Both the position numbers and the translations under genes were made by a program. A stretch of 35,049 nucleotides of DNA from an uncultured Verrucomicrobia subdivision 3 bacterium (GTDB lineage Bacteria > Verrucomicrobiota > Verrucomicrobiia > Limisphaerales > UBA11358): contig CAISEZ010000059.1 in the NCBI GenBank assembly GCA_903884535.1, positions 1-35,049 of the forward strand, written 5' to 3'. The notes under the pieces are model-generated. The model searched no databases, was not told the DNA's origin, and saw only the letters and a program-made list of their open reading frames with translations. Below are positions 17,200 to 26,838 of the stretch, piece by piece (within the stretch, counting starts at the first letter, position 1; the number at the start of each line of letters is the position of its first letter).

Positions 17200-17258
17200 G
17201 CGGACGTGAGTCCGCTCACTCTTCTCCGGCGGAAAAGTCAGAGCCGGCTCACGCCGGC
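17200..17258. repeat. REP-like pair of hairpins in the 160-nt gap between two minus-strand genes
   Basis: Two short hairpins lie in tandem: GCGGAC-GTGA-GTCCGC (17200-17215) and GCCGGC-TCAC-GCCGGC (17243-17258). GTGAGTCCGCT in the first is also nearly complementary to AGCCGGCTCAC in the second (9 of 11), so the whole segment can fold as one longer stem. This looks like an intergenic repetitive palindrome. No second copy was seen in this window. Confidence 0.5.
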
Positions 17259-17270
17259 GGCCACGCGAAT

Positions 17271-20200
17271 TTATTGAAACTGCAAATAAACCCGGCTGCC
17301 GTCCGAGCGCACGCCGCCGGTCTGGCTTTCGGTCAGGAAAAGTCGCGCCGCTTCCACGTTGCCGGTGGCCACCAGATACGCTTGGACCGCCTTGGCGCGC
17401 GTTGCCGCCAGCGTGGCGAGGTCGCCATCGTTCACCGGAATCAGCGCGGCCAGCAAGGCTTCTTTCGGGTCGGCCGGCGCGGCCAACTTGAGCGGAGCCA
17501 AAACCACCGCGGGCATAGCGGGCGCGGTTTCCACTGGGTTCATCAAAAGCGTTGCGCCTTTTTTTATCTGGCTGGAACGCGACGGAATTTGCGCCGCGAT
17601 GGCCGCCAGATCGGTGTTCGTCGCAAGGATGGCCGGCGTGATTTTACCGCTGAGCGCTTCGGCATAAAGTTTTTTCACGAGCGACGCGCGGTCGTCCGGC
17701 GTCAAAATTACCTGATCCACCGTGTTTGTGCCTTGTTCGGACTTGCGGAGCGAGAGCCATTTTTTCGCGCGCAGCTGACGGTCGAGTCCGGCGCGCTGCA
17801 AACCGTCGCGGTCGTTGACCGGGTCCACGCTGCCGGCAATCGCCAGTTGCAATGCGGGCCGCTCGTTCAAACCCTTCACCAGCGAATCCAATTTTTTCAT
17901 GTTGTCGGGCGACAGTTCCGCGTTGCCCGGCGCAAAATCCTGGTAGCTCATTTCCTCGCCACCGCCGCCAAACGCCGCGCCCAGCAAGGAGAACGGCGAG
18001 GTCGCCACTTTCACCAGAATGTTTTCGATGACGCGCACGACAACTTTGCCGATGCGGAATTTCGGGTCGTCGAGGCTGCCTTCAATCGGCACGTCCAAAA
18101 CAATTTTTCCTTCGCGGTCCTTCAAAATGGCGATGGCCAGCCGCACCGGCAAATGCGTGGCGTCGGGGCTTTGAACTTTTTCGCCAAACGTGAACTGGTC
18201 GAGCGTGATGACATTTTTCGATGCCAGTTTTTTGCCGACCAAATTGTATTCGAGATCCAGATTCAATTTGCCGCGCGTGATGCGGTAGCCGGCAAATTTC
18301 CCGGCATACGGACTCGCCGGCGTCAGGTCCATGTCTTTCAGGGAAATTTTGATCTGGTTGGTTTGCGTGCCGCTGAACGGATTGATATGGCCGGTGATGT
18401 CCACCGGACCGACGTTGTCCACCAGGGCGTGCAGGTTCAGGTCGGCGTGCTGCAAATCTTCAGTGGAAATGCCGGCGATGGTGCCGCTGGCTTGCTGGAC
18501 GGCCAGATTCACGTTCGGCGTCAGCGAGCGGTCGGTGAAATTGATTTGCGCGTTGGTGAGGACGATGCTGGCGATGGAAATTTTCGGAAGTGAATTGGTG
18601 GCCGGCGCGGCAGAATATTTTACGACGACCGGCGCGTTGGTTTCGGTCGGCGAACTGGCATTGGCCGGATGCAGCGCGGTGATCAGGTTGATGGCTTTGT
18701 TCGTTTCGATGACGACGCGGACGTAGGCGTTGTCCACGGCGATTTCCTGAATGGCGACCGTCGGCGGATTCAAATTTGCGTCAATGGCGTTGAAGCGGAG
18801 CGAACCCCATTTCAACAAATCCTCGGCCGTCTCGCCATCCACGGTGTGCAAGTCGTCGAGCCGTGCGTTGCCGTGAAATGTGACGGCGGGCAATTCGCCC
18901 GGCGGCGTGCGCAAATGAATCTGCCCGTCAAGGCCCAGCCGGCTGTCGAGGATGAGCAGATTAACCATCGGTTCAAGATACGGATCAAGCGTGCCGAGAT
19001 TGAGATTGGTCAGCGCCAAATTGATGTCAGCGGTCGGCGGCAAAAAGGACGCGGTCACGGCGGTGTTGATCGAGCCGTTGGTATTCCAGCGCAGCGACAG
19101 CGTCGCCGTGAGATTCGTGCCGGGAATATTGGAAATGTTTTTTGCGTTGAGCGAAATCTGGTCGAGGTCCAGTTTCGCCGGGCGGGAATTGACAAGGTCT
19201 TCGACGTGCAGTGCGCAGTTGGTCACGGCGACTTCGTGGATTGTGCCGCTCCACTGGTTCGTGCTGTTGAGCAGCATCGCGACGGCGTTGGTCACGGAAT
19301 GCAGCAGCAGCAAAATGCCGCCCGACGCATTGGCTGCGGTTGCCGGCGGCTTGGAAATTTCAACCAGGTTGATAGCTTCAGTTTTGCTCCGGCTCAAAAA
19401 TAATTTGCCGTCCGCTGCCATGATTGAATTGACCGAAGCCTGATGTTTTTGCAGGTCCACGTTGGCGCCGGTCACATTAAACAGCGGCAGGTCCACGAGG
19501 TTGTTGCTGTCGCCGGACACGCCAATCTTGAAATCGCGCAGCGCGAACGCCGAGTCCTCCACGGCGGCGACGCGGTTGGTGGCGCTCAATTCCATGCGGT
19601 ATTTCGTATCCAGCGCGATGGTGCCGTCGCGGATCTGGAAGCGCACCAAATCCTGATATAGCGGCGCGTATTTATTCAGCGTGAAATGGAACAGTTTTAA
19701 TTCGCCTTCCGAGCGGAGCGGAGTGAGCGAGAAAAATCCGCTCCACGAAATCATTTCACCGGCGTCCGTCGTGCCGCTGAACGAGTAGGGATTTTTGTTG
19801 TCCGGATCGGTGCGGAAATTATCCAGCGTGATGTCGAGCGGACCGACGATGCGCTTGAACGGTTCACGCGTGGTGAAATCCGCCAGCGCGGCCGAAGCGC
19901 GGCCGATATGCAGGCGGTCCACATGCAAAATAAATGGTTTGCCGGCCGGCTTGGGCGCGGCGGCGACGGCGGGCGCATTGGTGGAAAATTTCGTCAGGAT
20001 GTCGGAGAAATTAAACGTGCCGTCCTGATTCATCCGCACGGAAACATAGGGCTTGGTCGTGCTGATTTCCTTGAACACCCAGGCTTTTCCGAAACACGAG
20101 GCGAGCTGGAAATTCACATAGACTTCGTCCCACGACACGAAAGGTTCGCCGTCCTTGTCCTTGATGAGCAATCCGTCCACGGTGACCGACAAGACGAACG

Positions 20201-20390
20201 GATTTACTTTTATTTTCGCGATGGAAACGTCGCGGCCAAGCTGCTGGGAAATTTGTTTCACCGCCACGCTGCGGAGGATTGGCGGCAAAATGAGAAAGCC
20301 GACCACCGTGTAAAAAAACAAAAGTCCCAGCGTCCAAAGAATGAGTTTGCGTTGTCGGGGTGTGAGCGAACTCCAAATGACGGCCTTCAT
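17271..20390 (-). CDS. DUF748 domain-containing (AsmA/TamB-like) envelope protein
   Basis: The protein is 1039 aa from the ATG at 20390. A TTG at 20405 in frame would add five residues. One membrane segment (about 15-37) follows a short basic N terminus. The rest is predicted periplasmic, rich in beta strands and in short amphipathic blocks like those of AsmA-like proteins, which carry or organise lipids between the two membranes. The opening QISQQLGRDVSIAKIKVNPF and the RMNQDGTFNFSDI block are typical of DUF748. Near the C terminus the stretch FAPGNAELSPDNMKKLDSLV looks like an OmpA-type domain. Exact function is unknown. The gene follows, in transcription order, the 80-nt gap after the kinase locus. 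Confidence 0.78.
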   Translation of the reverse strand: MKAVIWSSLTPRQRKLILWTLGLLFFYTVVGFLILPPILRSVAVKQISQQLGRDVSIAKIKVNPFVLSVTVDGLLIKDKDGEPFVSWDEVYVNFQLASCFGKAWVFKEISTTKPYVSVRMNQDGTFNFSDILTKFSTNAPAVAAAPKPAGKPFILHVDRLHIGRASAALADFTTREPFKRIVGPLDITLDNFRTDPDNKNPYSFSGTTDAGEMISWSGFFSLTPLRSEGELKLFHFTLNKYAPLYQDLVRFQIRDGTIALDTKYRMELSATNRVAAVEDSAFALRDFKIGVSGDSNNLVDLPLFNVTGANVDLQKHQASVNSIMAADGKLFLSRSKTEAINLVEISKPPATAANASGGILLLLHSVTNAVAMLLNSTNQWSGTIHEVAVTNCALHVEDLVNSRPAKLDLDQISLNAKNISNIPGTNLTATLSLRWNTNGSINTAVTASFLPPTADINLALTNLNLGTLDPYLEPMVNLLILDSRLGLDGQIHLRTPPGELPAVTFHGNARLDDLHTVDGETAEDLLKWGSLRFNAIDANLNPPTVAIQEIAVDNAYVRVVIETNKAINLITALHPANASSPTETNAPVVVKYSAAPATNSLPKISIASIVLTNAQINFTDRSLTPNVNLAVQQASGTIAGISTEDLQHADLNLHALVDNVGPVDITGHINPFSGTQTNQIKISLKDMDLTPASPYAGKFAGYRITRGKLNLDLEYNLVGKKLASKNVITLDQFTFGEKVQSPDATHLPVRLAIAILKDREGKIVLDVPIEGSLDDPKFRIGKVVVRVIENILVKVATSPFSLLGAAFGGGGEEMSYQDFAPGNAELSPDNMKKLDSLVKGLNERPALQLAIAGSVDPVNDRDGLQRAGLDRQLRAKKWLSLRKSEQGTNTVDQVILTPDDRASLVKKLYAEALSGKITPAILATNTDLAAIAAQIPSRSSQIKKGATLLMNPVETAPAMPAVVLAPLKLAAPADPKEALLAALIPVNDGDLATLAATRAKAVQAYLVATGNVEAARLFLTESQTGGVRSDGSRVYLQFQ

Positions 20391-20485
20391 AATTCCAATG
20401 CCCAAAGCATCCGGCTAAATGCCGGCGACGTCAATTCAGGAAGCAACCGTCCGGCGTGACGCAATTTACCGGCCGCGTGTTCCGG

Positions 20486-22432
20486 CTAGGCCTGGTCAAG
20501 GATGCCCCGCACGGTGCGAACAATTTCATCGAGTTGGTAAGGCTTGGTGATCAGTCCCGCGGCGCCTTCCTGCCGGGCGCGATCCGCCAGATTCTGGCCG
20601 CCATAACCGGTCGTGAGCAGCACCGGGATTTGGAGATTGATGGCGCGCATTTGTTTCAGGCATTCCCATCCGCCCATGCCGGGCATGCCGAGATCCATCA
20701 CCACGAGTCGAATGGCATTATCCGATTCTTTGAAACGAAGCAGCGCACTTTCCCCGTCGCTGGCGGAAATGACCGAGTAACCGAGCTTGCTGAATGCCCG
20801 CTGCACCACGGTCCGTATGGGCGCTTCATCATCCACGATGAGCAGGGTTTCATTCCCGCTCGGCGCGGTGGACTTGGTTTGGGGCGATACTGTCACCGTT
20901 CCGCCGATAGCTTTCAATACGGGGAACAAAAGTTTGAAAGTGGTTCCGGCGCCGACTTCGCTGTGGCATAAGATGAGGCCGCCGTGATCTTTGATGATGC
21001 CGTAAACCACGGCCAGCCCCAGCCCGGTGCCCTCGCCGACTTGCTTGGTGGTAAAGAACGGTTCGTAAATCCGCTGCATGGTTTGCTCGTCCATTCCGTG
21101 GCCGGTGTCCGACACGGATACCTGAACGAACGCGCCGGGTTGCAGTTCCGGATGCGGCCGGCAGTAGGCGGCATCCAAATGCACATTGCGGGTTTCCAGC
21201 GTGAGCGCACCGCCGGCGGGCATGGCGTGGGACGCATTCACGGCCAGATTCATGAGGACTTGGTGCAGTTGATCGGCCGAACCGTGGATCAATGACAAAT
21301 CCTCCGCGAGCTTGGTGCCCAGCGTGATGTTTTTCGGGAACACGCGCTGGAGCATTTTTTGCAGGTCCCGGATCAACTCGTTAAAACGCAGCGAACGCTT
21401 TTCTTGTTTGGCCACGCCTTTCCGGCTGAAGGTCAGGAGTTGGCGCGACAACGCCGCGCCGCGATCCGCCGACTCGGAAATCAGATCCGCAAATTCCCGC
21501 TGCTCGCCGCCGGTCGGGGCATCATTCCGGATCATTTCCGCGCAGCCGGAAATGGCCATGAGCAGGTTGTTGAAATCATGCGCGATGCCGCCGGCCAGCG
21601 TGCCCATGGCTTCCATTTTTTGCGCGTGTAAAAATTCCCGCTCGAGCAATTTCTGTTCGGTCTGGTCCCGCGCGATGTGAACCACATGGAGCAGGTTCCC
21701 CTCCGCGTCGGTCACCGGAGTGCCGGTCAGCAGATAGTCGGTGGCCGGAGCGCGATAATTTTTCTCGGCCGAGACCGTTGTGCCCGTCTGGATCGCCTGC
21801 AGAATCGGACAGTTCTCGCAGGGCTCGCCGGCACAGTGGAAAAGTTCGTAGCAGCGCCCGCCGATAATTTTTTCCAGCGGCTGCTTGAGCGCCTTGACCG
21901 TCGCCGCATTGGCGCGGATCACTTTCAAATCCGGACTCAACAGGGTCACCACATCCGAGAAGGAATTGAACGTGCGTTCCCAATCCTCTTTGGCCAGCCG
22001 GGTTTCCTGCTCTTTGGCTTTGAGCAACTGGGCGGACTCCGCCACGCGCAGCATGTAGCGGAGGCGATGCGTTTCCACCGCCCAGTTGAGCGGTTTGGTG
22101 GCGAAATTGGTGGCGCCGGCTTCATAGGCCCGGGTGATCGAATTATGATCCTCCAGCGAAGTGGCCATCAGCACTGGAACATCCGCGCTGGCCGGATGGG
22201 AACGCAGCCGGGAGCAGAATTCAAAACCATCCATACCCGGCATCATCACATCCAGAATGATAATGTCCGGCAGCCGCTGCGCGATGGTTTTCAGGGCGTC
22301 GGTCGGATTATTGAACGTCTCCACCTGAAAACCCAGTTCCGCCAGCACGCCCTCGGCCAGCATCAACACGGTTTCGTCGTCATCCACGACCCAGACTCTT
22401 TTTTGAACTTCGTCCCTGGTTGGTGTTTTCAT
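20486..22432 (-). CDS. Soluble hybrid kinase: REC-PAS-HisKA-HATPase-REC
   Basis: The protein is 648 aa with no membrane segment. An N-terminal receiver (about 12-128) has phospho-acceptor D61 in DIIILDVMMPGMDG. A PAS domain (about 150-255) carries a cysteine cluster in CYELFHCAGEPCENC (194-208), a pattern known from PAS domains that follow F(S)HC-type motifs. The kinase has H285 in AHDFNN, typical of the HisKA subgroup in NtrB-like hybrid kinases, and an HATPase with GTGLGLAVVYG. A second receiver at the C terminus has D580 (VVMDLGMPGMGG). It has no DNA-binding or enzymatic output domain. It lies 112 nt downstream of the HPt-bearing kinase and its receivers are natural targets of that HPt. 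GGAG precedes the ATG by about 10 nt. Confidence 0.9.
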   Translation of the reverse strand: MKTPTRDEVQKRVWVVDDDETVLMLAEGVLAELGFQVETFNNPTDALKTIAQRLPDIIILDVMMPGMDGFEFCSRLRSHPASADVPVLMATSLEDHNSITRAYEAGATNFATKPLNWAVETHRLRYMLRVAESAQLLKAKEQETRLAKEDWERTFNSFSDVVTLLSPDLKVIRANAATVKALKQPLEKIIGGRCYELFHCAGEPCENCPILQAIQTGTTVSAEKNYRAPATDYLLTGTPVTDAEGNLLHVVHIARDQTEQKLLEREFLHAQKMEAMGTLAGGIAHDFNNLLMAISGCAEMIRNDAPTGGEQREFADLISESADRGAALSRQLLTFSRKGVAKQEKRSLRFNELIRDLQKMLQRVFPKNITLGTKLAEDLSLIHGSADQLHQVLMNLAVNASHAMPAGGALTLETRNVHLDAAYCRPHPELQPGAFVQVSVSDTGHGMDEQTMQRIYEPFFTTKQVGEGTGLGLAVVYGIIKDHGGLILCHSEVGAGTTFKLLFPVLKAIGGTVTVSPQTKSTAPSGNETLLIVDDEAPIRTVVQRAFSKLGYSVISASDGESALLRFKESDNAIRLVVMDLGMPGMGGWECLKQMRAINLQIPVLLTTGYGGQNLADRARQEGAAGLITKPYQLDEIVRTVRGILDQA

Positions 22433-22544
22433 AGTTCAAACTCCGAATGCGAGTGTGAGAAATAGCGCTTCCATTCGCAACTCTTTCATTGCTGGGCCGC
22501 CGGCTTTTGCCAATGGTGTTTTCAGGTTGGTCATCATGCCGGTT

Positions 22545-25500
22545 TCAGGTGGACGCGATTTTTATGTTTTCCAAGTTCGCGCGCAATTGGTCCAGAAGTT
22601 CGGGAGTCGCTGCCAGATTTTTTTCGCGGCCGGCGAGTTCCAGCCGGCTGGCGCTTTCGCGCACGGCGTCCGCCGACACGTTGGCGGCGGAACCTTTGAT
22701 GCGGTGCGCGACCAACTCGACGCGACTGGCGTCGCGTTCGCGAATCGCCGTTTCCAGTTCCAGCACATCGGCACCGGCTTGAATGAGTAGTTTTTTAATC
22801 AGGCGCTGGGCCAGTTCATTTTTCCCCATGCAACGGTGCAATAAACTGGGATAGTCAATGCCTGCTGGCGATCTGTCAGCGTGGCTGGCTTCAGCGGGAT
22901 GGTCATCTGTTCGCGGGTTTGCAGCCATGGCCGCCGGCATCCAATGCGCCAGCATCTTGGCCAGCACACCGGGTTCCAATGGCTTGGTGAGATAATCATC
23001 CATGCCGGCTTCGAGGCACCGCGAACGGTCGCCGATCATGGCGTGCGCCGTGAGCGCCACAATTGGCAGATGCGGTTTGCGACCGGCGACCGGCGCAACC
23101 TGCTGTTCCCATTGCCGGATGAGCCGGGTGGCTTCGTAGCCGTCCATCTCCGGCATCTGGCAATCCATCAACACCAGATCCGCCACGCCTTGTTGCGCGA
23201 GTGCCAACACTTCGCGGCCGGTTCGGACGCGCACGCACCGGTAGCCCAGCGCGGCGACCATTTCGCCGGCGACTTCTTGATTGATCTCATTGTCTTCGGC
23301 GAGAAGGATGGTTCCCGAATTTTTCATGGCCACAACTCCGTCGGCCGGCAACCGGGGCAGCGCCGGCAATTTTGAGAGCTGTGGAGATTGTTGATTCGCC
23401 GCCCGAATAATGGCGTCGTAGAGTTCCGACTTGCGGGCCGGCTTGGGCAGCCAGGCGGTAAAGCCGGCGGTTTGGCATTCCTCGGCCAGATTTGTTTGGG
23501 AGAAGCTGCTCAGCAAAACCAGGCCGGTGGCGCGCAAGGCCGATTCCTGCTTGATCAGCCGAGCCAGGGCAAAGCCGTCCAAACCGGGCATGTGCCAATC
23601 AATCACGGCGACAGCAAAAGGCTCGCCGTGCGCCGACGCCTGGCGGAGTTTTTCCAGACCGGCGGCGGCATCCGCGGCTTCTGCCGGCACGCCTTTCCAA
23701 GTGCGCACATAGTCGCAAATGATTTCCCGCACCACCTGGCAATCATCCACCACCAGCACGCGTAGGCCCCGGAAATCTACGAGGGCGGAAGCGGTGGCGG
23801 CTTGCTCGGGGTCGGCGGTTTTTTTAAAGCGGGCGGTGAACCAAAACGTGGAACCTTCGCCGGGAACACTCTGCACGCCGATCTGCCCGTCCATCAACTG
23901 GACCAACTGCCGGCAAATGGTCAGGCCCAGGCCGGTGCCGCCGTGGGCGCGGCTCATGGAATTGTCCGCCTGGCAAAACGCATCGAAAATCAGCGACTGC
24001 TGTTCAGGTGCGATGCCCGCACCGGAATCCTTTACTGCAAACCGCAGCAGCGTTGAATCGTCGCGGGTATCCGCCACGGTGCAGGAGACGAGCACCGTGC
24101 CGTGGTCGGTGAATTTGACGGCGTTGCTCAAGAGATTGAGCAGCACCTGGCGCAACCGGTTGGGATCGCCTGACAGTTGCCGGGGCACTTCGGGTGCCAA
24201 GTGGCAGGCAATTTCCAAGTTCTTGACTTCCGCTTTTTCCGCCAGCAAACCGACCGCCATGTCCAGCGTGTCGGGCAGCGAAAATGCGGTTTCGTTCAAC
24301 TCCAGTTTGCCCGCCTCAATTTTGGAAAAGTCCAGCACGTCGCCGATGACCGACAGCAGCGCGTCGGCCGAAGTCAAAGTATTGCTCACATAGCGGCGCT
24401 GTTTTTCGTCGAGCGGCGTGTGCTGCAATAATTGAAGCATGCCCATGACGCCGGTGATCGGCGTCCGGATTTCATGGCTCATGTTGGCCAGGAATTGGGA
24501 TTTGGCCAGACTGGCGGATTCGGCCGATTCTTTTGCTCGGAACAGGGCATCCTGTGTGCGCTGGCGGGAAATGGCCGCGCCCAGCATGTCCGCCGCCGCG
24601 CGCAAACTGTCGCGCTCCGCCTCCGTCCACTGGCGGGCAGCGTGGCAGTCGTCCAACCCCAAAAATCCCCACCAGACATTTTCGACGCGAATGGGAATCA
24701 GCAGCACGGAATAAATGCCGAGGGGTTCGAGCACCGCCCGTTCGGGTGGCGTCCAAGTCGGGGAGGAAATCGCGACGAATTCGCCGCCCTGGAGTTGCGC
24801 GGCCCAGTGGGTTAATCCGGTCCGGCTCCAGGAAAAATTTTGCAGGTCCGGATTGGTGGCGTGCGACTGAACCCCGTTGTCATTCCAGACAAACCGCTGG
24901 GAAGTCAGCGCGCCGCTCTCGTCCGCATGATTTTCAAAAACGCAGACCCGGCTGGCCGTTGCTGCCGAACCGATCGTGGCCAGCACTTCGGGAATGACGG
25001 TTTCCCAGTTCGAGGTGTTGAGGAATTGTTGCGCCGCAAACCGGACGCTTTGCAGGATGCGGTCGCGGTGCCGGAGCGCTTCGGTCATGGCGTTCACAGA
25101 ACCGGCCAGATTGCCGAGTTCGTCGCTGCTCTCGATTTCCGCCCGCGCCGACAGGTCGCCGCCGGCCACTTGCTGGAGCACTTGGCGGAGACTCAAAATC
25201 GGGCGGACGAGCCGCTTGGCATAGACGACCGAAGCCAGCAGGCTCAGGGCCACGCAACAAATTGCCAGCAGCCCGGTGCGGTGATAGACCATCGCGACGT
25301 TCCGATCATAACTTTCCAGCGAGAGGCCGACGTGAATCCAGCCCCACTGGATGCCGGAGTAATCAAACGGTTGTGAATAATGAAATACCCGGCGGTTGAA
25401 CAGCGGCACGACGCCGATGCCGCTGACCGGCTCGCGTTTTTCCGGCCGCCAGGTTTTGTCGGCATCCGCTTCCATGCGCCAGCCGCCGATCCGGTCGAAC

Positions 25501-25808
25501 CTCACCGAGAAGCCGTCATTCTTGGTGACCACGATGTAGTCCAACGATTCGTCCCCGGCGAGCATGTCTTTGCAGTGGTCCACCACGCTGCTGTAATCCT
25601 CGTTCACGGCGGCGCCGGCGGCCACTTCGTGCAGCGACACCGCCACGCCGTGCGCTTTGGATTCAAGGTTCTCCAGAAAAATCCGTTTTTGCTGCGGGAT
25701 GATCACAAGGACGAAGAGCAGCAAGGTCGCGCTGGTGACAAGCCACGACAGCAAGGCCGTGCGCAGAGTGATGCCCAGTGTCCATGATTTTATGCGTTTC
25801 GGTTTCAT
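22545..25808 (-). CDS. Membrane hybrid sensor kinase: TM-periplasmic sensor-TM-HAMP-GAF-HisKA-HATPase-REC-REC-HPt
   Basis: The protein is 1087 aa with BarA/EvgS-like organisation. TM1 (about 15-37) and TM2 (about 178-197) bracket a periplasmic sensor of about 140 residues, followed by HAMP (198-250), a GAF-like domain (about 258-415), HisKA with H445 in ANMSHEIRTP, and an HATPase (NAVKFTDHG, GGTGLGLTICRQL). The first receiver has D737 in VAVIDWHMPGLDG and the second D882 in LVLMDCQMPEMDG. The HPt domain has H1035 in AHRIKGSAANV. All relay residues are intact, so a full His-Asp-His-Asp route is possible. It lies 85 nt after the six binding-protein genes. I infer that its periplasmic part reads one or more of them. 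No output regulator is adjacent. Confidence 0.93.
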   Translation of the reverse strand: MKPKRIKSWTLGITLRTALLSWLVTSATLLLFVLVIIPQQKRIFLENLESKAHGVAVSLHEVAAGAAVNEDYSSVVDHCKDMLAGDESLDYIVVTKNDGFSVRFDRIGGWRMEADADKTWRPEKREPVSGIGVVPLFNRRVFHYSQPFDYSGIQWGWIHVGLSLESYDRNVAMVYHRTGLLAICCVALSLLASVVYAKRLVRPILSLRQVLQQVAGGDLSARAEIESSDELGNLAGSVNAMTEALRHRDRILQSVRFAAQQFLNTSNWETVIPEVLATIGSAATASRVCVFENHADESGALTSQRFVWNDNGVQSHATNPDLQNFSWSRTGLTHWAAQLQGGEFVAISSPTWTPPERAVLEPLGIYSVLLIPIRVENVWWGFLGLDDCHAARQWTEAERDSLRAAADMLGAAISRQRTQDALFRAKESAESASLAKSQFLANMSHEIRTPITGVMGMLQLLQHTPLDEKQRRYVSNTLTSADALLSVIGDVLDFSKIEAGKLELNETAFSLPDTLDMAVGLLAEKAEVKNLEIACHLAPEVPRQLSGDPNRLRQVLLNLLSNAVKFTDHGTVLVSCTVADTRDDSTLLRFAVKDSGAGIAPEQQSLIFDAFCQADNSMSRAHGGTGLGLTICRQLVQLMDGQIGVQSVPGEGSTFWFTARFKKTADPEQAATASALVDFRGLRVLVVDDCQVVREIICDYVRTWKGVPAEAADAAAGLEKLRQASAHGEPFAVAVIDWHMPGLDGFALARLIKQESALRATGLVLLSSFSQTNLAEECQTAGFTAWLPKPARKSELYDAIIRAANQQSPQLSKLPALPRLPADGVVAMKNSGTILLAEDNEINQEVAGEMVAALGYRCVRVRTGREVLALAQQGVADLVLMDCQMPEMDGYEATRLIRQWEQQVAPVAGRKPHLPIVALTAHAMIGDRSRCLEAGMDDYLTKPLEPGVLAKMLAHWMPAAMAANPRTDDHPAEASHADRSPAGIDYPSLLHRCMGKNELAQRLIKKLLIQAGADVLELETAIRERDASRVELVAHRIKGSAANVSADAVRESASRLELAGREKNLAATPELLDQLRANLENIKIAST

Positions 25809-25893
25809 CGTTTTTTCTTTCTCGTTTGCCCGGCCCGTTCCCGGGGACGCGCTTCATTTTTTTCCAGCCGGACCAGTCGATGCAAAAATAGTT

Positions 25894-26838
25894 TCATGGG
25901 GATGGTTTCTTCCGCAAGGACTCATACTTCGCCCGTAATTTCTGCACTGGCAGGAGTTGCGCTTCGTTCAGCGGAACAAACTTGTCCAATTTGAACAGGG
26001 TGAGAATCTGCTGTCCGGCGGGCGTGAGCGGCATTTCGTTCAACGCTTTGATCGCATCGGCTTTGGCGTGCGCATTCGCCCAGCCTTTGTCGCTCAAGCA
26101 GACCACGATGCTGTTAAAGTTTTCGGAAGCCAGCACCACTTGCAGTCTTTGGCCAACTTGCGGATTCAACTCTTTCATCACTTCAAAGCTTCCCTCGTCC
26201 ACCACACAGGCCGATTTTTTGCCGAAGAACACCGGCAAAACCGCCGCCGTCGGCTTGGCCACTTCCTCGACGCTTGCAAAAAAAGTTTCCGGGCGACCGA
26301 GGTGGGCGGCCATCAACTCCGTGGCGAGCCAGTGTTCACCGACGTTTTCGCAGGCCGTGTCCAATTTGACAATGGCTTGTCCGCGCAAATCGGCCAAGGT
26401 CTTGAGTCCGCTGTCGCGGCGGGTCAGCACGAGATACTTCCGGCCGATCTTTCTGTTTTCCGAAATGGTAAAAAACATTTTCACCTGCGGATGAATGTCC
26501 ATCGCGAGATATTGCCAGGCGTCCATGACCAACAGGCTGATGGGTTGCTGCCGGATGGCGGACTCGAAGGTGGGCGTGTCCTCAAAAATCTGCACGTCGC
26601 TCACGATTTTGTAACCGTAATTGAGACTTTCGCTTTCGAGAAAGGCGCGAAAGGCGGCGGCCGCATCGTTGTGGTTCACGTTGTGGAAGCTGGCCTCAGC
26701 CATGCCCACATGAAAAATGATCGGCTGGGTTTCCAGGTTCGTCTCGGCTGACCGCGCGGGCGGCGGTGACCAAAGCAGCAGCGCCAGCGCTGTCAGCAAA
26801 CAACACTCCGGCCATCGGTTGAGGCACAGCCTGGTCAT
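25894..26838 (-). CDS. PhnD-like periplasmic binding protein, copy 1 (subgroup A)
   Basis: The protein is 314 aa with a signal peptide (about 1-31, cleaved near PARSA-E). It belongs to the PhnD/phosphate-phosphonate binding protein superfamily and shares with its five neighbours VNHND (54-58), AVLPVFFGKKSACVVD and KELNPQVGQRLQVV. It lacks the STSG ligand loop of true PhnD; that place reads KLDTACENVGEHWL. With copy 2 it forms a subgroup marked by VMDAWQYL or IVDAWQFL and a RAKYESL tail. A near-perfect Shine-Dalgarno (AAGGAGGTTGA) inside the end of copy 2 precedes it, and the two genes overlap by ATGA. With no permease or ATPase nearby, a sensory role is more likely than transport. The ligand is unknown. 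Confidence 0.8.
   Translation of the reverse strand: MTRLCLNRWPECCLLTALALLLWSPPPARSAETNLETQPIIFHVGMAEASFHNVNHNDAAAAFRAFLESESLNYGYKIVSDVQIFEDTPTFESAIRQQPISLLVMDAWQYLAMDIHPQVKMFFTISENRKIGRKYLVLTRRDSGLKTLADLRGQAIVKLDTACENVGEHWLATELMAAHLGRPETFFASVEEVAKPTAAVLPVFFGKKSACVVDEGSFEVMKELNPQVGQRLQVVLASENFNSIVVCLSDKGWANAHAKADAIKALNEMPLTPAGQQILTLFKLDKFVPLNEAQLLPVQKLRAKYESLRKKPSP

Noticed and set aside
17274-18593. A 439-codon open frame on the plus strand inside the DUF748 gene
   Set aside because: It is antisense to a gene with clear family homology, its translation is rich in Arg, Gln and His with no domain, and GC-rich third positions make such frames common here.
20411-20425. Short hairpin CCGGC-TAAAT-GCCGG just upstream of the DUF748 gene as a terminator
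   Set aside because: The stem is only 5 bp and no T run follows on either strand.
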